Source of the DNA: Steinernema hermaphroditum
Lineage: Eukaryota > Nematoda > Chromadorea > Rhabditida > Steinernematidae
DNA length: 64,000 nucleotides
Direction of reading: 5' to 3'
Assembly: GCA_030435675.1 (NCBI GenBank)
Contig: CM059624.1
Span: 10,130,769 to 10,194,768, forward strand
Each line of letters starts with the position of its first letter. Positions within the stretch are counted from its first letter, which is position 1. The notes under the pieces were generated by a model, which saw only the letters and a program-made list of their open reading frames with translations, was not told the origin of the DNA and did no database searches. Position numbers and translations under genes: made by a program. This document shows positions 21,035 to 32,891 of this stretch, piece by piece.

Positions 21035-22037
21035 ATGCGACTCCAAGCGGCCGTCGTCCTGCTCGCCCTCTTGGCTTCGGCCTCCTCTGTGGCCGTCCGC
21101 CAGAGGCTCCTCGACATCTCCGAGTACAGCGATGACATCGCCCGCAACAAGCTCTACCCGATGAGTGCCGCCGCCTACGGCGACGATCCTACCAAGTGCC
21201 TCGCCAACACTTTCGGCAGCAAGAACGCCGAGGTGAGGAATCCTCTTTAGATGAGTAGTCATCGGCTTTTCAGATCATCGGCACGTCGAGCGTGAAGTGT
21301 GACTTTGCCGGGGACCCATGCTTCGCCTCCACCGTCGTTTCGCACGTCGACCAGGCGATCATCATCGCCTTCCGCGGCGTCGAGGACAAGTCCGAACTGC
21401 AGGCGATCATGGACGACATCAACTTCACCCACGAGAAGTTCGTCGGCGGCGGGAAGTGCGGCAAATGGTTCATCGACTCCTTCCGCAACATCTGGGACGC
21501 GGGCCTCAAGAACCACTACCTCAGCGCCAGGGCCAAGTACCCCGGCTACCAGGTCTGGGTCACCGGCCACAACGTCGGAGGCTCCCTGGCCAGCGTCGCC
21601 TCAGCATACATGATCTACACCAAGGTGGCCACTGCCGACAGCGTCCTCCTCATGACCATGGGACAGCCCAGGACAGGAGACAAGGACTACGCCCATGCCC
21701 ACGATAAGATCGTAAGTGTCTTCCTGTGGAACGCGCATCCATGATCATCTTCCAGGTGACCAACTCATACCGAATCGTCCACAACCGAGATCTGTCGGCG
21801 CACCTTCCAGTCGAGAACTGGGAAGGCTACTACCACCACGGCAAAGAGGTGTGGTACGACAACGACATGCGGGAGGGACAAACGCCGAAGATCTGCGGCG
21901 ACGAGAGCAACAAATGCAGCGACGGCGACTGGATCACCACCAACATCATGGACGACTACTACATGTTCAACATCCTGCAGCGAACGAACGAGTGGGGAAA
22001 AGCAGGATGTTCGCCAGATCAGTCCGGAGACCACTAA
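21035..22037 (+). CDS. Secreted lipase-like pseudoenzyme, copy 7 (Ser and His lost)
   Basis: Exons 21035-21232, 21274-21711 and 21756-22037 give 305 residues. Signal peptide MRLQAAVVLLALLASASSVA. KLYPMSAAAYGDDP, CDFAGDPCFAS, FRGVEDK and HNRDLSAHLP are present. The elbow is VTGHNVGGSLASV, with Asn about 166 in place of Ser, and the His motif is MDDYYMFN. The substitutions match those in copies 5 and 6, so Asn at the elbow was probably already present in their common ancestor. AATAAA is at 22098-22103. Confidence 0.92.
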
Positions 22038-22103
22038 GCTGTTCAATCCATTTCTGTAGATACTCAAATACACACAACGCAATGCCCATCCTTATTGAAT
22101 AAA

Positions 22104-23323
22104 CAGAGCTTATTATACATTGTTGCACTTCTACCGTACTTATCCTTAAGTTGTAGTTTATGGTGAAGACACAGCACAAAATATTGCAGAAACTATGACC
22201 GGAGCACGGAAGTGGACAGAATTAGCACAGCGCTCGATCAGCACCAATACATTTCGTGGCTCAAGGTAACCTTATCGCATTGTTGGCCCTTCCACACTAC
22301 ACTAAAAGACAAGAGGACCCCTCTAGCAAGGCAATTACTATTTGACGCTCCTTGAAGGCACACTTCGCGGCTCTTTTTGGCGATGTTTTGTGCCTACCTT
22401 CGTGACGTAAATTATTTTCAAATTGATCCGATCGATGATCAGCACAGTAAAGACACAATCATCATGTGAATTTCGCAGATAGAAGTACCTCTGTGGCTAC
22501 TGTAATTTTGTTCCCTGATATATTGATATACAAACGAAAAAACAAGTAATTGTTGTTTACTGGGCGGTCGTTGTTGACACACTGTTGGGATAACCTGGTT
22601 CCTGGAAGGCTTGGAACACCAGGGGAAAATAGAAACAAAAATGGCAAACGATTCATTCTAGGTCTTTCATTTGTGCAGCGATCGGTCGGGTCATCCAGCT
22701 CACTTTGAAGTTCTCCAAATGAGTTGAATGAGCGGTCGTTCTTGGCGCATTGACCGTCCCAAAGTTAATGAATGAATATGGTGGTTGTTTTTGCCGGGCA
22801 TAGCCTTTTGTGTTGACCACAGTAATCGCCGCGGCTCCCAGAAGGCATGGAATTCCGTTGATTCAAGAGCTGAAACTGGGAACTGGATCTGTAGAGTGGT
22901 CATAAGGTCGTCATGTTGATTGGCAAAACCTTAAAAATTTCATCACAAACGAACCTTTAAAAAGCGATTTGACTCGTGCGTGACCATGGAAATTAACCAA
23001 CGAATCAGCAATGGATGACATAATGTAACTTATTTTCGTCAATTGACACCATAAAAGAATTCAGAAATCGGGAAACCCAGAAGACCAAAGATGAATTCCG
23101 GCGCCAAGTACTCTTCCCTTTCACTTCTAAAAACTACACACACAAGTCGTTCACCACGTGAAAGCAGAAGTGGAGTGAAGTGCCCTCCACAAAGACAATT
23201 AGCCTTTCCAAAGAACTCCCCTAAGCCAATCAGAGAACGTCAAGTCAAACAAGTTCTCCCAGTCAAAACATTTACCTGTTTGACCGCCTTGGAAACATCG
23301 CTCGAGCGGTAAACTCTCGACGT
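22104..23323. other. Intergenic, no gene seen
   Basis: AT-rich spacer upstream of lipase copy 8 with only short unsupported frames. Confidence 0.4.
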
Positions 23324-23329
23324 CTTATC
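23324..23329 (-). promoter_or_regulatory. GATA site (CTTATC) of lipase copy 8
   Basis: CTTATC 35 bp upstream of the ATG at 23364. Confidence 0.5.
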
Positions 23330-23363
23330 GCCGTCTCCCTTCTCGACAATGTCCTGACCAGTC

Positions 23364-25783
23364 ATGCATCTCCTGACACTGGCAGAGCTTGTTTCTTTTG
23401 TGTCCTGCTTGGTCATCCTGCCGCGGCCTCAGGTGGTGCGTCCGAAGACAGTCCAGATCGCCCCCTTGACGAGCATCCTTGACACACTGCCTAATGCGAT
23501 CTACGACGAACGACTAGTCCGACACAAGTTGTTCCCCATGAGTGCCGCCGCCTATTCGGACTCCCCACAGAAGTGTCTCCACAACGTCTTCCGCAACGCC
23601 TCGGTAAGCAGATTTCCACAATCTCAAACTGAAGATAAGGGCATCGTCCTATAGGTTTACTTGGAAATCACTTATTGACATACATAGTGTGCTCATTTCA
23701 GGAGTGATACACTTCACTAAGGTTATTAGTGTGCCAAGTTTCGGCGGTATACACCTTTGACGGGTCCCTTCTTAGCAAAAATACAGAAATACGGCAGTAC
23801 TAAGATTTCCGTAACTATTGGGTTGAGTCATTGAAGATTTCGCATAGCGTAAAATGTCATATTTTCGCAATATTTACGTCCTTGGTGAAATGGAGGGTCT
23901 TCCTATGGCAATAATTGTGTGATGGACGCTGACTGCCTTCAACCACGTAGATCGTTAGGACTTACCTACCGAACGCACCTATCGCTGTGTTCGTCACACA
24001 TCGTAACATAAGCTAATCTCAAAAAGACGGAACCGCCAAATCAAGATGTTCTCTTAACTCCAACGTTTCCAATAGGTTAAGTACCATAACAGGTGATAAA
24101 GACATTCAGGTAGCCATCACTCACAGCTACTAAGCCTACATAGCGACTCTGCGAGCTCACTTTTACTTTACGGAAACAGAGGCCAAATGTTGAAAAATTC
24201 ACACTTCAGGAATGGTGCCTCAGACCTCACATTTTCAAGTTGGTCCCCAGAATGGCTCTCCACTTTGAGCTGAGAGATTCTTTTTTGCTCTTTATATAGC
24301 ACTCTCTCAGCTCTATCTAATCTGTGTTCATCCACAACTAACGACATTAGAGGAAACCACTCAAAATAAGACCAAGAGGTCGGAAATTGGACCTAAACTT
24401 TTTTCGACTCAAAACCCCGGATTTTCTGTGAGAGAGGAATCCGACTCTTGCCCACAAGGTGTGCTCACGCTAACCATTCTGGTGAATACATTAAATAAAA
24501 TGTTGAATAATATGTCATAAAAAACTTCATTGCAAAAATACGAAATTTTCAGTGCATCAACCCAATAGATGTTTAAGTAGCATCACAGTTTTGCGATCAG
24601 ACTGGATACTTCAAGAAAACAGTCATCCTTTGTTCAACATAAAGCAGAAGTACGGTAGCAGTTGCCCCAAAGCACGTCATCAAAGTCTTTTTTTCTCAAT
24701 TTTCTGTGACATGCGACTCTTCTGATTTCGTTCTCATAAATCACTCCACAGAGATAAATCAACGAATTTGCACTTCCTTGGACTTTCAGTTCGAACGACA
24801 GGTGACGAAGGTGTGTGACTGGGACCGCGACGACACGTGCTCGGGCTTCGTCGGCGTCTCCCACGACGACGAGGCGATCATCATCGCCTTCCGCGGCACC
24901 ACCACCTTCATCCAGCTGATCACCGAAGCCGGGGAGACCCTCAACGAACACGTCGAGTTCATCACCGGCGGCAAAGTCAGCAAGTACTTCTTCGACGCCT
25001 TCAACATCGTCTGGCAGTCGGGCATCAAGGACACCTACCTCAAGCTCCGGAACCGCCACCCCAACTACCAGGTGTGGGTGACCGGACACTCCCTCGGAGG
25101 CTCAATGGCCAGTCTCTGTGCCGCTTCCATCGTGAAGCTCAAGCTCGCCAAGCAGGAGAAGGTGAAGCTGGTCACCATGGGGCAGCCGAGGACGGGAAAC
25201 AAGGTGTACGCCCAGGCACACGATCAGCTGGTGAGAATTTCAGTTGCATGCAGGAGTGGACGTCCATTCATAAAATATCAACTCTTTCGATTTTATTGAA
25301 CGACGAGAAAAGGGAACCCTAGAGTGTATCTCCTACAAAACGCAGCCTGAACGGGTAAATAATCTTGGAACGCATAGAACAACAGTCTTTATGACCATCA
25401 CTGCTTCCGATTATGCCCCAGAACGGCACATTTCAAAGTCACAAAAACATCGTCTTGTTTTACTTTTTTCGATTATAACAGTTATGTCGCCATATACCAT
25501 GACATTCAATTTCCAGTTGAGCTACACGTTCCGGATTGTCCACAGACGCGACATGGTGCCCCATCTTCCCTCACTCGACTTCGAGAACTACCACCACCAC
25601 AAATCGGAGGTGTGGTACGACAACGACATGGCCCTGGAGCACGCACCGAGCAGCCTCTGCTACGCCGACGAGAGTGACGAGTGCAGCAACGGGCTCATCT
25701 TCACACTTTCCGTGCCCGACCACCTCAAGTACTTCGGCCACAAAGTGTCCAAATTCGGATACGACGCGTGTGTCCCAGGCTGA
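23364..25783 (+). CDS. Secreted class 3 lipase, copy 8 (triad intact, long intron 1)
   Basis: Exons 23364-23603, 24790-25230 and 25517-25783 give 315 residues. The N terminus (MHLLTLAELVSFVSCLVILP) is a plausible signal peptide, and the segment before KLFPMSAAAYSDSP is longer than in the other copies. VTGHSLGGSMASL (Ser about 181), HRRDMVPHLP and PDHLKYF supply the triad. Introns are at conserved places, but intron 1 is 1186 bp versus about 40 bp elsewhere and contains a dispersed repeat. An alternative acceptor for exon 2 lies 12 nt downstream (CGACAG at 24796-24801) and would remove four residues. AATAAA is at 25789-25794. Confidence 0.9.
23700..24500 (+). repeat. Dispersed repeat family B in lipase copy 8 intron 1
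   Basis: The 24090-24420 part aligns with the reverse complement of about 61290-61660. Shared landmarks include a TAGCYATC-CTCACAGCTAC block, CATTTTGAGCTGAGAGATTC-like and TATAGCACTCTC blocks, and a ttggacc-aaac-tttttcgactc block. The true borders are not resolved; no terminal repeats were confirmed. Confidence 0.6.
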
Positions 25784-25794
25784 ACCGGAATAAA

Positions 25795-28700
25795 GGGTTC
25801 GATCTGTGTGCGTTCCGCAACGGATTACACAACGTTTGTTTGCGAAAACCGGCGATGACATGACGACATTGGATACACGACTTTCCCTAATGCGATTATC
25901 GACGACGCGTTCTCGAATTTCGCTTTCTCCCACATGTATCGCCGTGGGAAAGTGGCCTTTCTTAGTGCTCAAGGGCATTTCACGGACAGCTGGAAGTGCT
26001 TAGAGTTGGGTTTACCTAACAGCAGAATCCAGTTCTTTCTGATTACTGTTTCCAGTAGAATCAGAACAAAACTCAGGCCGAAGTTGTCTTGGAACTCCGA
26101 TGGAACCTTTGGATCTCAAACCTTCAACCTCTGCTTGAAAGACGTTTTTAGAACAATGGACCTTATGCTTGGAAGCCCCTTACACCCTTTCACGTGTTCC
26201 CACTTCCTGTGCCATGATATTTCACACCTCCTATCCGACCTTTCCCCATCGCACTTCCGCCCAGAACTTCATTAAAAGTTTATGCTCTCCCCTAAGGGCT
26301 TTCATGCAAGCAACAGCTAAGTGCCCCCCAAAGGCGCTCCGACTAACCAAGCGCACTCCAAATTACTAATTGCGATCGAAGTTGAAACACGATTGAAGCC
26401 ACTTACGCAACAAAGAGCGTTCGGAAGCGCGTAAGTGGACAGCGGCCGGTGGCGCCTTTGGAGGCCAGCCAAGGGGCGGCGCTAACGGCGCCGTCCGTCG
26501 ATAACTCATGATGTGATTTGACCGCCAGGCGACGTCCACGGCGACGGGCAGAGACGGAGAGGGCGCGGGAGAGGGCGCGGGAGAGAGCGGGAAGAGACCG
26601 ACCGCCGCGCGAGGGATGCGTTGGGCTCGGAGAAAGAGGAGGCAAAGACAACAGACGGCGGCGGCGCCCTGGGTTGGCCTACTGCTGCAGAATTATTCGG
26701 CAAGGGCAAAAACGCGGCGGCTCCCCGCGTCCCTCGCTGCACCCTCCGCTTTCCTCCCGACTGGCCTCCGTTGCCCCCGATGACCACTGTCCCCTCGTGG
26801 CGCCTTCGTGCCACTTCTGCCCCATTGTCAACAATTCGTTTATGCTTCACCTGAGCCCCACAATGCCCCCTCTGGAACCGCCGTCCGAATCGCGTTACAG
26901 TTATGGGATTAACTCCCCGCGTGCGCAATCAGAATCGATGCCGGAACGGGCCAATCATAAGTCGCTTGTCCCCTAAACAGCCTCTTCACCAGGCTGTTTT
27001 GGTCCCACTCCCACCGCCTCAAAGCCCCTGGGCGACATGTTTTGCAGAATATTGGACGCGTTATTTACTCCGAAGGCTTCTTCGAAATCGCACGTAGTTT
27101 GGCCTCCGGCCGTCCTCGAAAGCCTCTCTTCGGAAATCTTATATATTCTCATCGGTAATGGACTTTTAAACGACGTGCAAGAACTTTGATGTGTCGCGCT
27201 TTGGCGTTAAATCGTCGAATAGTCCCAGTAATAAAAAAGTTATGAGCCTATAATGAGCTATAGGGCTATAAGGTCTGTCCGAATGGTTAGATTATGGTTT
27301 TGTAGCGGATGTGAAAGGTGTACTTATTGAGTAAACATAAAGTGAAGTTATATTTATGTCGTGTTTTCACTTCAAGCTTTTTCTCCACAGTTTCATATAA
27401 GGAATTTCAAAAATCAGGTCGATGATTACGTGCAAACGGCGAAAAAATGCCTAATCCAAAAATTGCGTTCCGGTGTGCGAGGTCCAGTTCCATCACCATT
27501 GTTTAGGATCATCTTTTGACTTCGTTTGATATTTCTGTCAAGGATTATCTTCGCTAAGAGCCGATGACTTCTTCAATCGAAAGCCCGTTCTGGCACATTA
27601 GCCGCACACTTCGGCTCTGACAATTCAAAAAAGTAAATTGAAATTGGGGAAAAGTAAAAAATGTCGTCGCCGTAGGCAAATCCTGATTGGGAAGGTCCGC
27701 GAATTACTGCCATTCATTTTGTTTCGGATACAAACAATCGCCAGAAGGAGAACCGGTGCCATCCGGTCATACTCCTCACTCATCTCCAGTTCCAGAAAGA
27801 ACAGGAATGGCATGTTTTCCGACTGACGCGCCGAGATAATGGCGATCTGTAGAAGGCGGTGGATTACACGCGCTCCAGTTGACGGTTTTCCCTTCGGCCT
27901 TCGACGGCGCTATCAGGACGTGACACTTCGCCGCTCGCCGACGGACTGTCGATGTGTTCGTTATTGTTTTCCGTGCTCATTTCGCCGCATCTGTCTCCAA
28001 AAGCGAAGACGCCATTAGGGGATTACGGAGCGGCTTAGCTGCTGTCCTTGTTTTGCTCGGGATGAGTAGTAATTGGGGAGATCGGGGCGAGAAGTCCTTC
28101 TCAGATAAATGAGCTCTTTGCGGGCACATAAATCAGTCGTGCTTAGGGCAGCAGGTTGAGTGGGATAGCGGGGTAAAGCGCCGAATCCATTTCCTGAGCA
28201 GTTCGTTTTTTCTGTTTTGGTGTGTGGCTAATGCGCCCCTCGAAGGGTTTAGAGTGATAAACACTTGTTTTTGTGGTTTGTGGCGACTGTTGATCTTCTT
28301 GTCAGTTTCTCCAGGAAATCGTGGAAATTCGTCGCCAATCGACCGGTCGCCTCGCCTTCGATCCTTTCTCTATGACTCTGCGAACGCTATTCGACTTTGA
28401 GATGAGAGAACTCAGGGTTGGATCCATAGTTGTCACCTTTTCGGATAGCTCCTTAGTGGAGTGAACCTTTTTTGTTTATTTTTGGGGTCAGGGCTGTGCG
28501 AGTTTTGAGTTTTGGGGTTTTGAGGCCTTTTTTTGGGTCTTGAGTTTCGACTTTTTGACAAAACTCGACTCAAAACTCGGCCATGAAGCACTGTCCGTGC
28601 CGGACGCGAAGGGCTGTTCTCCGTGGCATCACCGACATTGGCCAATCTCGGCGACACCCGAAAATCTCCGAAAGCTGCTGTTTCTAAACTCAAACGGCTT

Positions 28701-29739
28701 TCTGGAAGATTTTGCTGAAGGAACTTTTACCGCATTTCTGCCACAAATGACTTTAAGTTATGAGTTTTGAGTTTTGGTTTTGAGTTTTGAGTTTCGGTTT
28801 TGAGGTCGCCAAAAAAGTTTTGAGTTACAGCCCTGTTTGGGGTCTTCTTTCCTGAATTTCCACAGAAGAGCGTGCCCATCCAAGGCTTCGTGTTCAGATT
28901 TTTCTAAGTCCGAGTCCGACTTTGAACACTGATTCATTGACCTCCTGCCAGGGCTGTCAAAGTCCCATTTTTCGACCTTTTGGGTCTTGAAACGATAAAC
29001 AACTTGTCATCCGGCAGCATAGAAAAGTTGCTTTTGTGTTTTTTTTTGTTCGACTATTAGTCTAGTATGCGTACAGTATCCTACAGTGCTTTCCACCACA
29101 AATTTTCCCCATTCGCATTCACTGAAACCGATCGTTTTTGGGCGCCATCCAAGGAGGTCAGAGGAGACCCTCTCGCGCGCGCCAAGACTCCTCGAGGCAT
29201 TTGTCCTTCGATTGTTTTACGGTCCCTGGCTCGGAAGGTCAGTTATCGATTTTTCGTCGCTCTGAAAGCCCCGATTCACGGCGATCTGCAGCGCTGCTGT
29301 AGCAATTGTTTTGCATACTTCGGCTTTCTGTCCGTCCAAAAGGGCTCTCTGTCGAATCCTTTGTCGCCGCACGTGCTCTCACGTCGCCTTCGGGGCTCTT
29401 TCCGCGACGATCGCATCGGCCCCGTCATCTACGGGATCCGAGGCAGCGCTTTTTGTCTCCAAAACGGAGGAGCGCTCCGTAAATAATGCATCTACTTCTT
29501 ATAATCGCGATTATGACATCTGAAGAGAGGCACGTCGGCCCGCGGCTTTCGCTCTGTTTTTTACTGTCACCGCTGAATCACAATGTCATCGATAAGGCAT
29601 TATGCGAGCGCAGCAGTGACCGACGGCGTTTCCTTTTCCTTCGCGTCGCTTCGACCCTCCGTCATCTCCTTTTCGTGCTTTCAGGTCGGATGGATTGAGT
29701 CCTTCGCCGTGAGTTCCGTCCGAATCAGAAGCACCCAAA
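25795..29739. other. Large intergenic region upstream of unc-34
   Basis: Nearly 4 kb without a supported gene. The 26440-27000 part is GC-rich with a purine-rich AG run (about 26550-26600) and open frames on both strands that are low-complexity Arg/Pro. It may be promoter or 5' untranslated sequence. A TTTTGAG-type repeat lies at 28490-28835. One 139-codon frame at 29067-29486 has no recognisable domain. Confidence 0.4.
28490..28835. repeat. GAGTTTT-type low-complexity repeats
   Basis: Several clusters of GAGTTTT/TTTTGAG units (about 28498-28575 and 28755-28835) surround a short unique block; the two outer clusters share the same unit. Confidence 0.55.
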
Positions 29740-32052
29740 ATGAGGTTCGTTTTGTGACTTTCTGCTCGGTTCAAACGTGTCATTCAGCGAACAAGTGGTG
29801 GCCTCGGCTATGGCCGAAGTGATGGTTTACGACGAAGGCGTCAAGACGTGGGTTCCCGTCAGCGCCGCCATGGGAGTTTCCAACCTGTCGCAGGTGGAAC
29901 TCGTCCACAACCAGCGCATGAACACGTTCCGGATCGTCGCCACGCGGCTTCATGTGAGTTATCTTCGGTGTTCTCCGCAATCTTGGTCAGATGATGCCCT
30001 TACGACGCCATCGTGACATTTCCGACGCCGATGTGAATCAGTAACCATCGCTGAATCACGCTTTTTTTGTCCGGCGATCTCGAGCAAAGTTCTTTTCTGG
30101 TGGTCTTTCTACGAAAGTCGCTTGTTGAAGTTGTTCTGGTGGTGGTGCTTCTTCGCCACATCTGCTCTGAAACCCTAAAAGTCAACTCTGTTCGCTGGTT
30201 CCCGCTGTAATCCTGAGTGATTCATGTGTTTACGTCTCTATCTATGTGTGAGTAATCCTAAAATTCCGGTTTTTGCAGGACAGAAGCCCTGTTCTCAACT
30301 GCAAACTCTTCCACCGCCTCAAGTACGTTTGCCCCCGGTCGACGTTCCACCAATGGCGCGACGAACTGCGTAAGGTCCACGGACTGAGTTTCTCGGACCA
30401 CGACCAGGCGACCGCCTTCTCCAGCGTCGTCTACGAAGCCCTCGGCGTCGTATCTCAGCTCCATAACGCGCCGAACGGGGACCATTACTCATACAGTGAG
30501 TTGCCAGCTCCTGAACGGATTGTGTGACAGACAATATGTGCCTAGATGACTCAGCCAGTAACGGCGTTTACCAGGAGCCTACCGTAAATCATCTACATCA
30601 TAACGCAAACTCGGCACCCGTTTTTCGCGACGCCGACCAGGACAGCATTTGTTCTAACGGCCAACAGCATCTTCCCAACTACAGGTACGTGATTCGCGTC
30701 CATAATGACGACCTCATTTTGCCTCCTGTTTTTACGCGTTCATAATGAGACGCAATTAAATCTCCATGACGAAGGACGCGCTGTACTTTTTCTTCGATTT
30801 CAGAAAGTCCAGCCACTCGATTCACAGTGCCTCAGGAGCCGGCAACGCAGTGTCCTTGGCAGCAGCTACTCCAGGAGGTTCGGTTTCCTCCTCGTCACTC
30901 ATGAACACGGTCTCCTCCGTACAACGGCGCGCTTCCCAGGGCTCGACGACGTCGTCTTCCAACTCCTCGGCGACTAACGTTCAACAAAATGGGAACGGAG
31001 TCTACGCGGTGAGTGTATTTATGTGCATAGTCGTCGTCGAAGTCACTGCGGAATTAGTTCAATGTCTCCCTCGAAGTCCATCAAGCAGATCTTATCTAGC
31101 GGCTTGGAACTGTTTATCTTTTGCTGTTTTAAGCATCCAAAAGCGAAGACGTTGACCGTATTCCTGGTCATCCCACCATCTGGAACCGCACTCATCATCT
31201 CATTCTAGAGTTCGAATGGCGCGGCCAACCACGCAAGTAGTCCTTGCCGCGCAGCCCCGCCACCGGCGCCTCCACTTCCCCCAGGAGTAGTCAATGGAGG
31301 GCCTCCAGCACCGCCTGGTCCACCGCCAGTTCTGTCGTCAAACGCGCCTCCAGCTCCTCCACCGCTGCCTCCGAATCTTTTGAAAGGGTCGCCAAAGGCA
31401 CAAACTTTGGCTGACCAACTCAAGAACAGGCCACAATTGCGCAAAGTATCCACTTCAAGTATGTGATCGTGCATCCTTCCATTGGTGTATATCGCATTCT
31501 AGGCAATTCCGATGTTGGAAGCAAGGCGGAACTCGCTCCCAAACCGATCGGAGGTGGCGGATTTCTTAATGAATTGAGTGCGAAGCTAACACTGAGAAAA
31601 ACGGCTGCCGCTGCCGAAGGATCGGCGTCGACGTCCTCGAGCGAAGCAACGCCTCTGGAAAGAAAACCGTCAGCCGCCGCAGGTGAAAAAATCCTCTTAG
31701 ATGTTAATCTTACGGCCACTTCTTCAGAATCATCGTCGTCCAGTTCCAATGGAGTCGTAAAGTCGTGGATGAAGTCGAACGGATCGGTGCCGCTGGACTC
31801 TCCGAAGAGCCACAGAAAGTGGGTGTAGAGCTATCTAATGCACCTAATCGTTAAAATAGTTTTGTCAGGGCGCCCAGTGGTTCGTCACTGTCGAGCCAAG
31901 AAGAGCCTCTCAGGACTGGCGTTGGTGCAAACGTCCCTGCAGTCGACATTCAGCAGCTGAAGCAGGAAATCATGGCCGAAGTGAGGAACGAGATCCGCGC
32001 GTCAGAGCAAAGGATCATCGACGCGATCCTCGCCGAGTTGAGAAGGCACTGA
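29740..32052 (+). CDS. unc-34: Ena/VASP family actin regulator (UNC-34-like)
   Basis: Binds growing actin barbed ends and promotes filament elongation in cell migration and axon guidance. Eight exons: 29740-29744, 29788-29953, 30279-30495, 30531-30684, 30804-31008, 31209-31458, 31503-31818, 31869-32052; 498 residues. The first exon carries only five coding bases, giving MSEQVVAS across the junction, the conserved Ena start. Seen: EVH1 domain at residues 1-125 (VKTWVPV, NTFRIVATRL, STFHQWRD); a Ser-rich linker; a Pro-rich core (APPPAPPLPPG, APPAPPPLPP) for profilin/SH3 binding; a G-actin-binding-like LADQLKNRPQLRKV; a C-terminal tetramerisation coiled coil (IQQLKQEIMAEVRNEI). Intron 3 is only 35 nt. 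Order and length match Ena/VASP. Confidence 0.93.
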
Positions 32053-32891
32053 CTCCACGTTGTAGGTAGCTTTACACTTATTTGAGTTGTATTTACAAAC
32101 GGTGCCCGACTGATCCTCGATTATGTTTCATATTACTCACATATATGCATTTGTCCATCAGTCAACTACATTCTGTTGTTCCCTCTCCTCCGACGCAATT
32201 CACTTGATCGTGTGTTCACGCATGTATATACGCTGGCTTCTGCTTTGCTAGATCGTAGTAGAGTTTCTACAGTCCTGTCATTTATCTCTGCCATCCCACC
32301 CCGTTTGCTCTTTATTCGATCGTTGCTCATCCTCTTCGTATCGACTTCCGTTCGCTGGCACTGCGCTTGATGTGATCAATATCCTTCTGGACATATTTAT
32401 TACAACTGACTGTAGACAGATCAAGTCAGTTCCCCTCAGTCTCGTCGTTCGCCTTTTAATAAAGGTCCTCCTGAAGCCAAATCTTTCGACCACGCGTAAC
32501 CTAAAAGTGCATCAAAATAGAAGAACGGAGAGCGGGTACAAAGAAAAGGGCGACACTGAGTCATTTTAGTTTTTCAATTTTATGATTTCAGTCTAGATGT
32601 CTGCCCGTGCGAGACGATACGTCTGTGCAAAAAGGGAGTCGATCGATCGCGATATCGGCGATGTCCGCCAGCATAGTGCATCTCTCGCGGCGCCCTGATG
32701 TTGACAAAGCCGCGCGCGTGACTCTGTGTGGCAGAGCGTCGCTAGATCGCTTCCGTTTTGATCGCTCACTGGGAAACGATGCGTCACCAAAAAACCGGCG
32801 ACTCAGCGCGGCAGACGGTGGCCCATATGAGGCCGTCGATCATCAGTGCAGCCCGTCGTCCTTTCTGTAGCGCGCGTTTTCCAGGCGCGCC
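32053..32891. other. Intergenic between unc-34 and the RNase T2 gene
   Basis: Contains the unc-34 3' UTR (AATAAA near 32457-32462) and the promoter of the next gene. No other gene seen. Confidence 0.45.

Noticed and set aside
26518..26976. 152-codon Arg/Pro-rich frame and its antisense partner
   Set aside because: GC-rich low-complexity sequence open on both strands, no recognisable domain or splice support.
29067..29486. 139-codon frame upstream of unc-34
   Set aside because: No domain, no partner exons; composition does not match the coding pattern of neighbouring genes.
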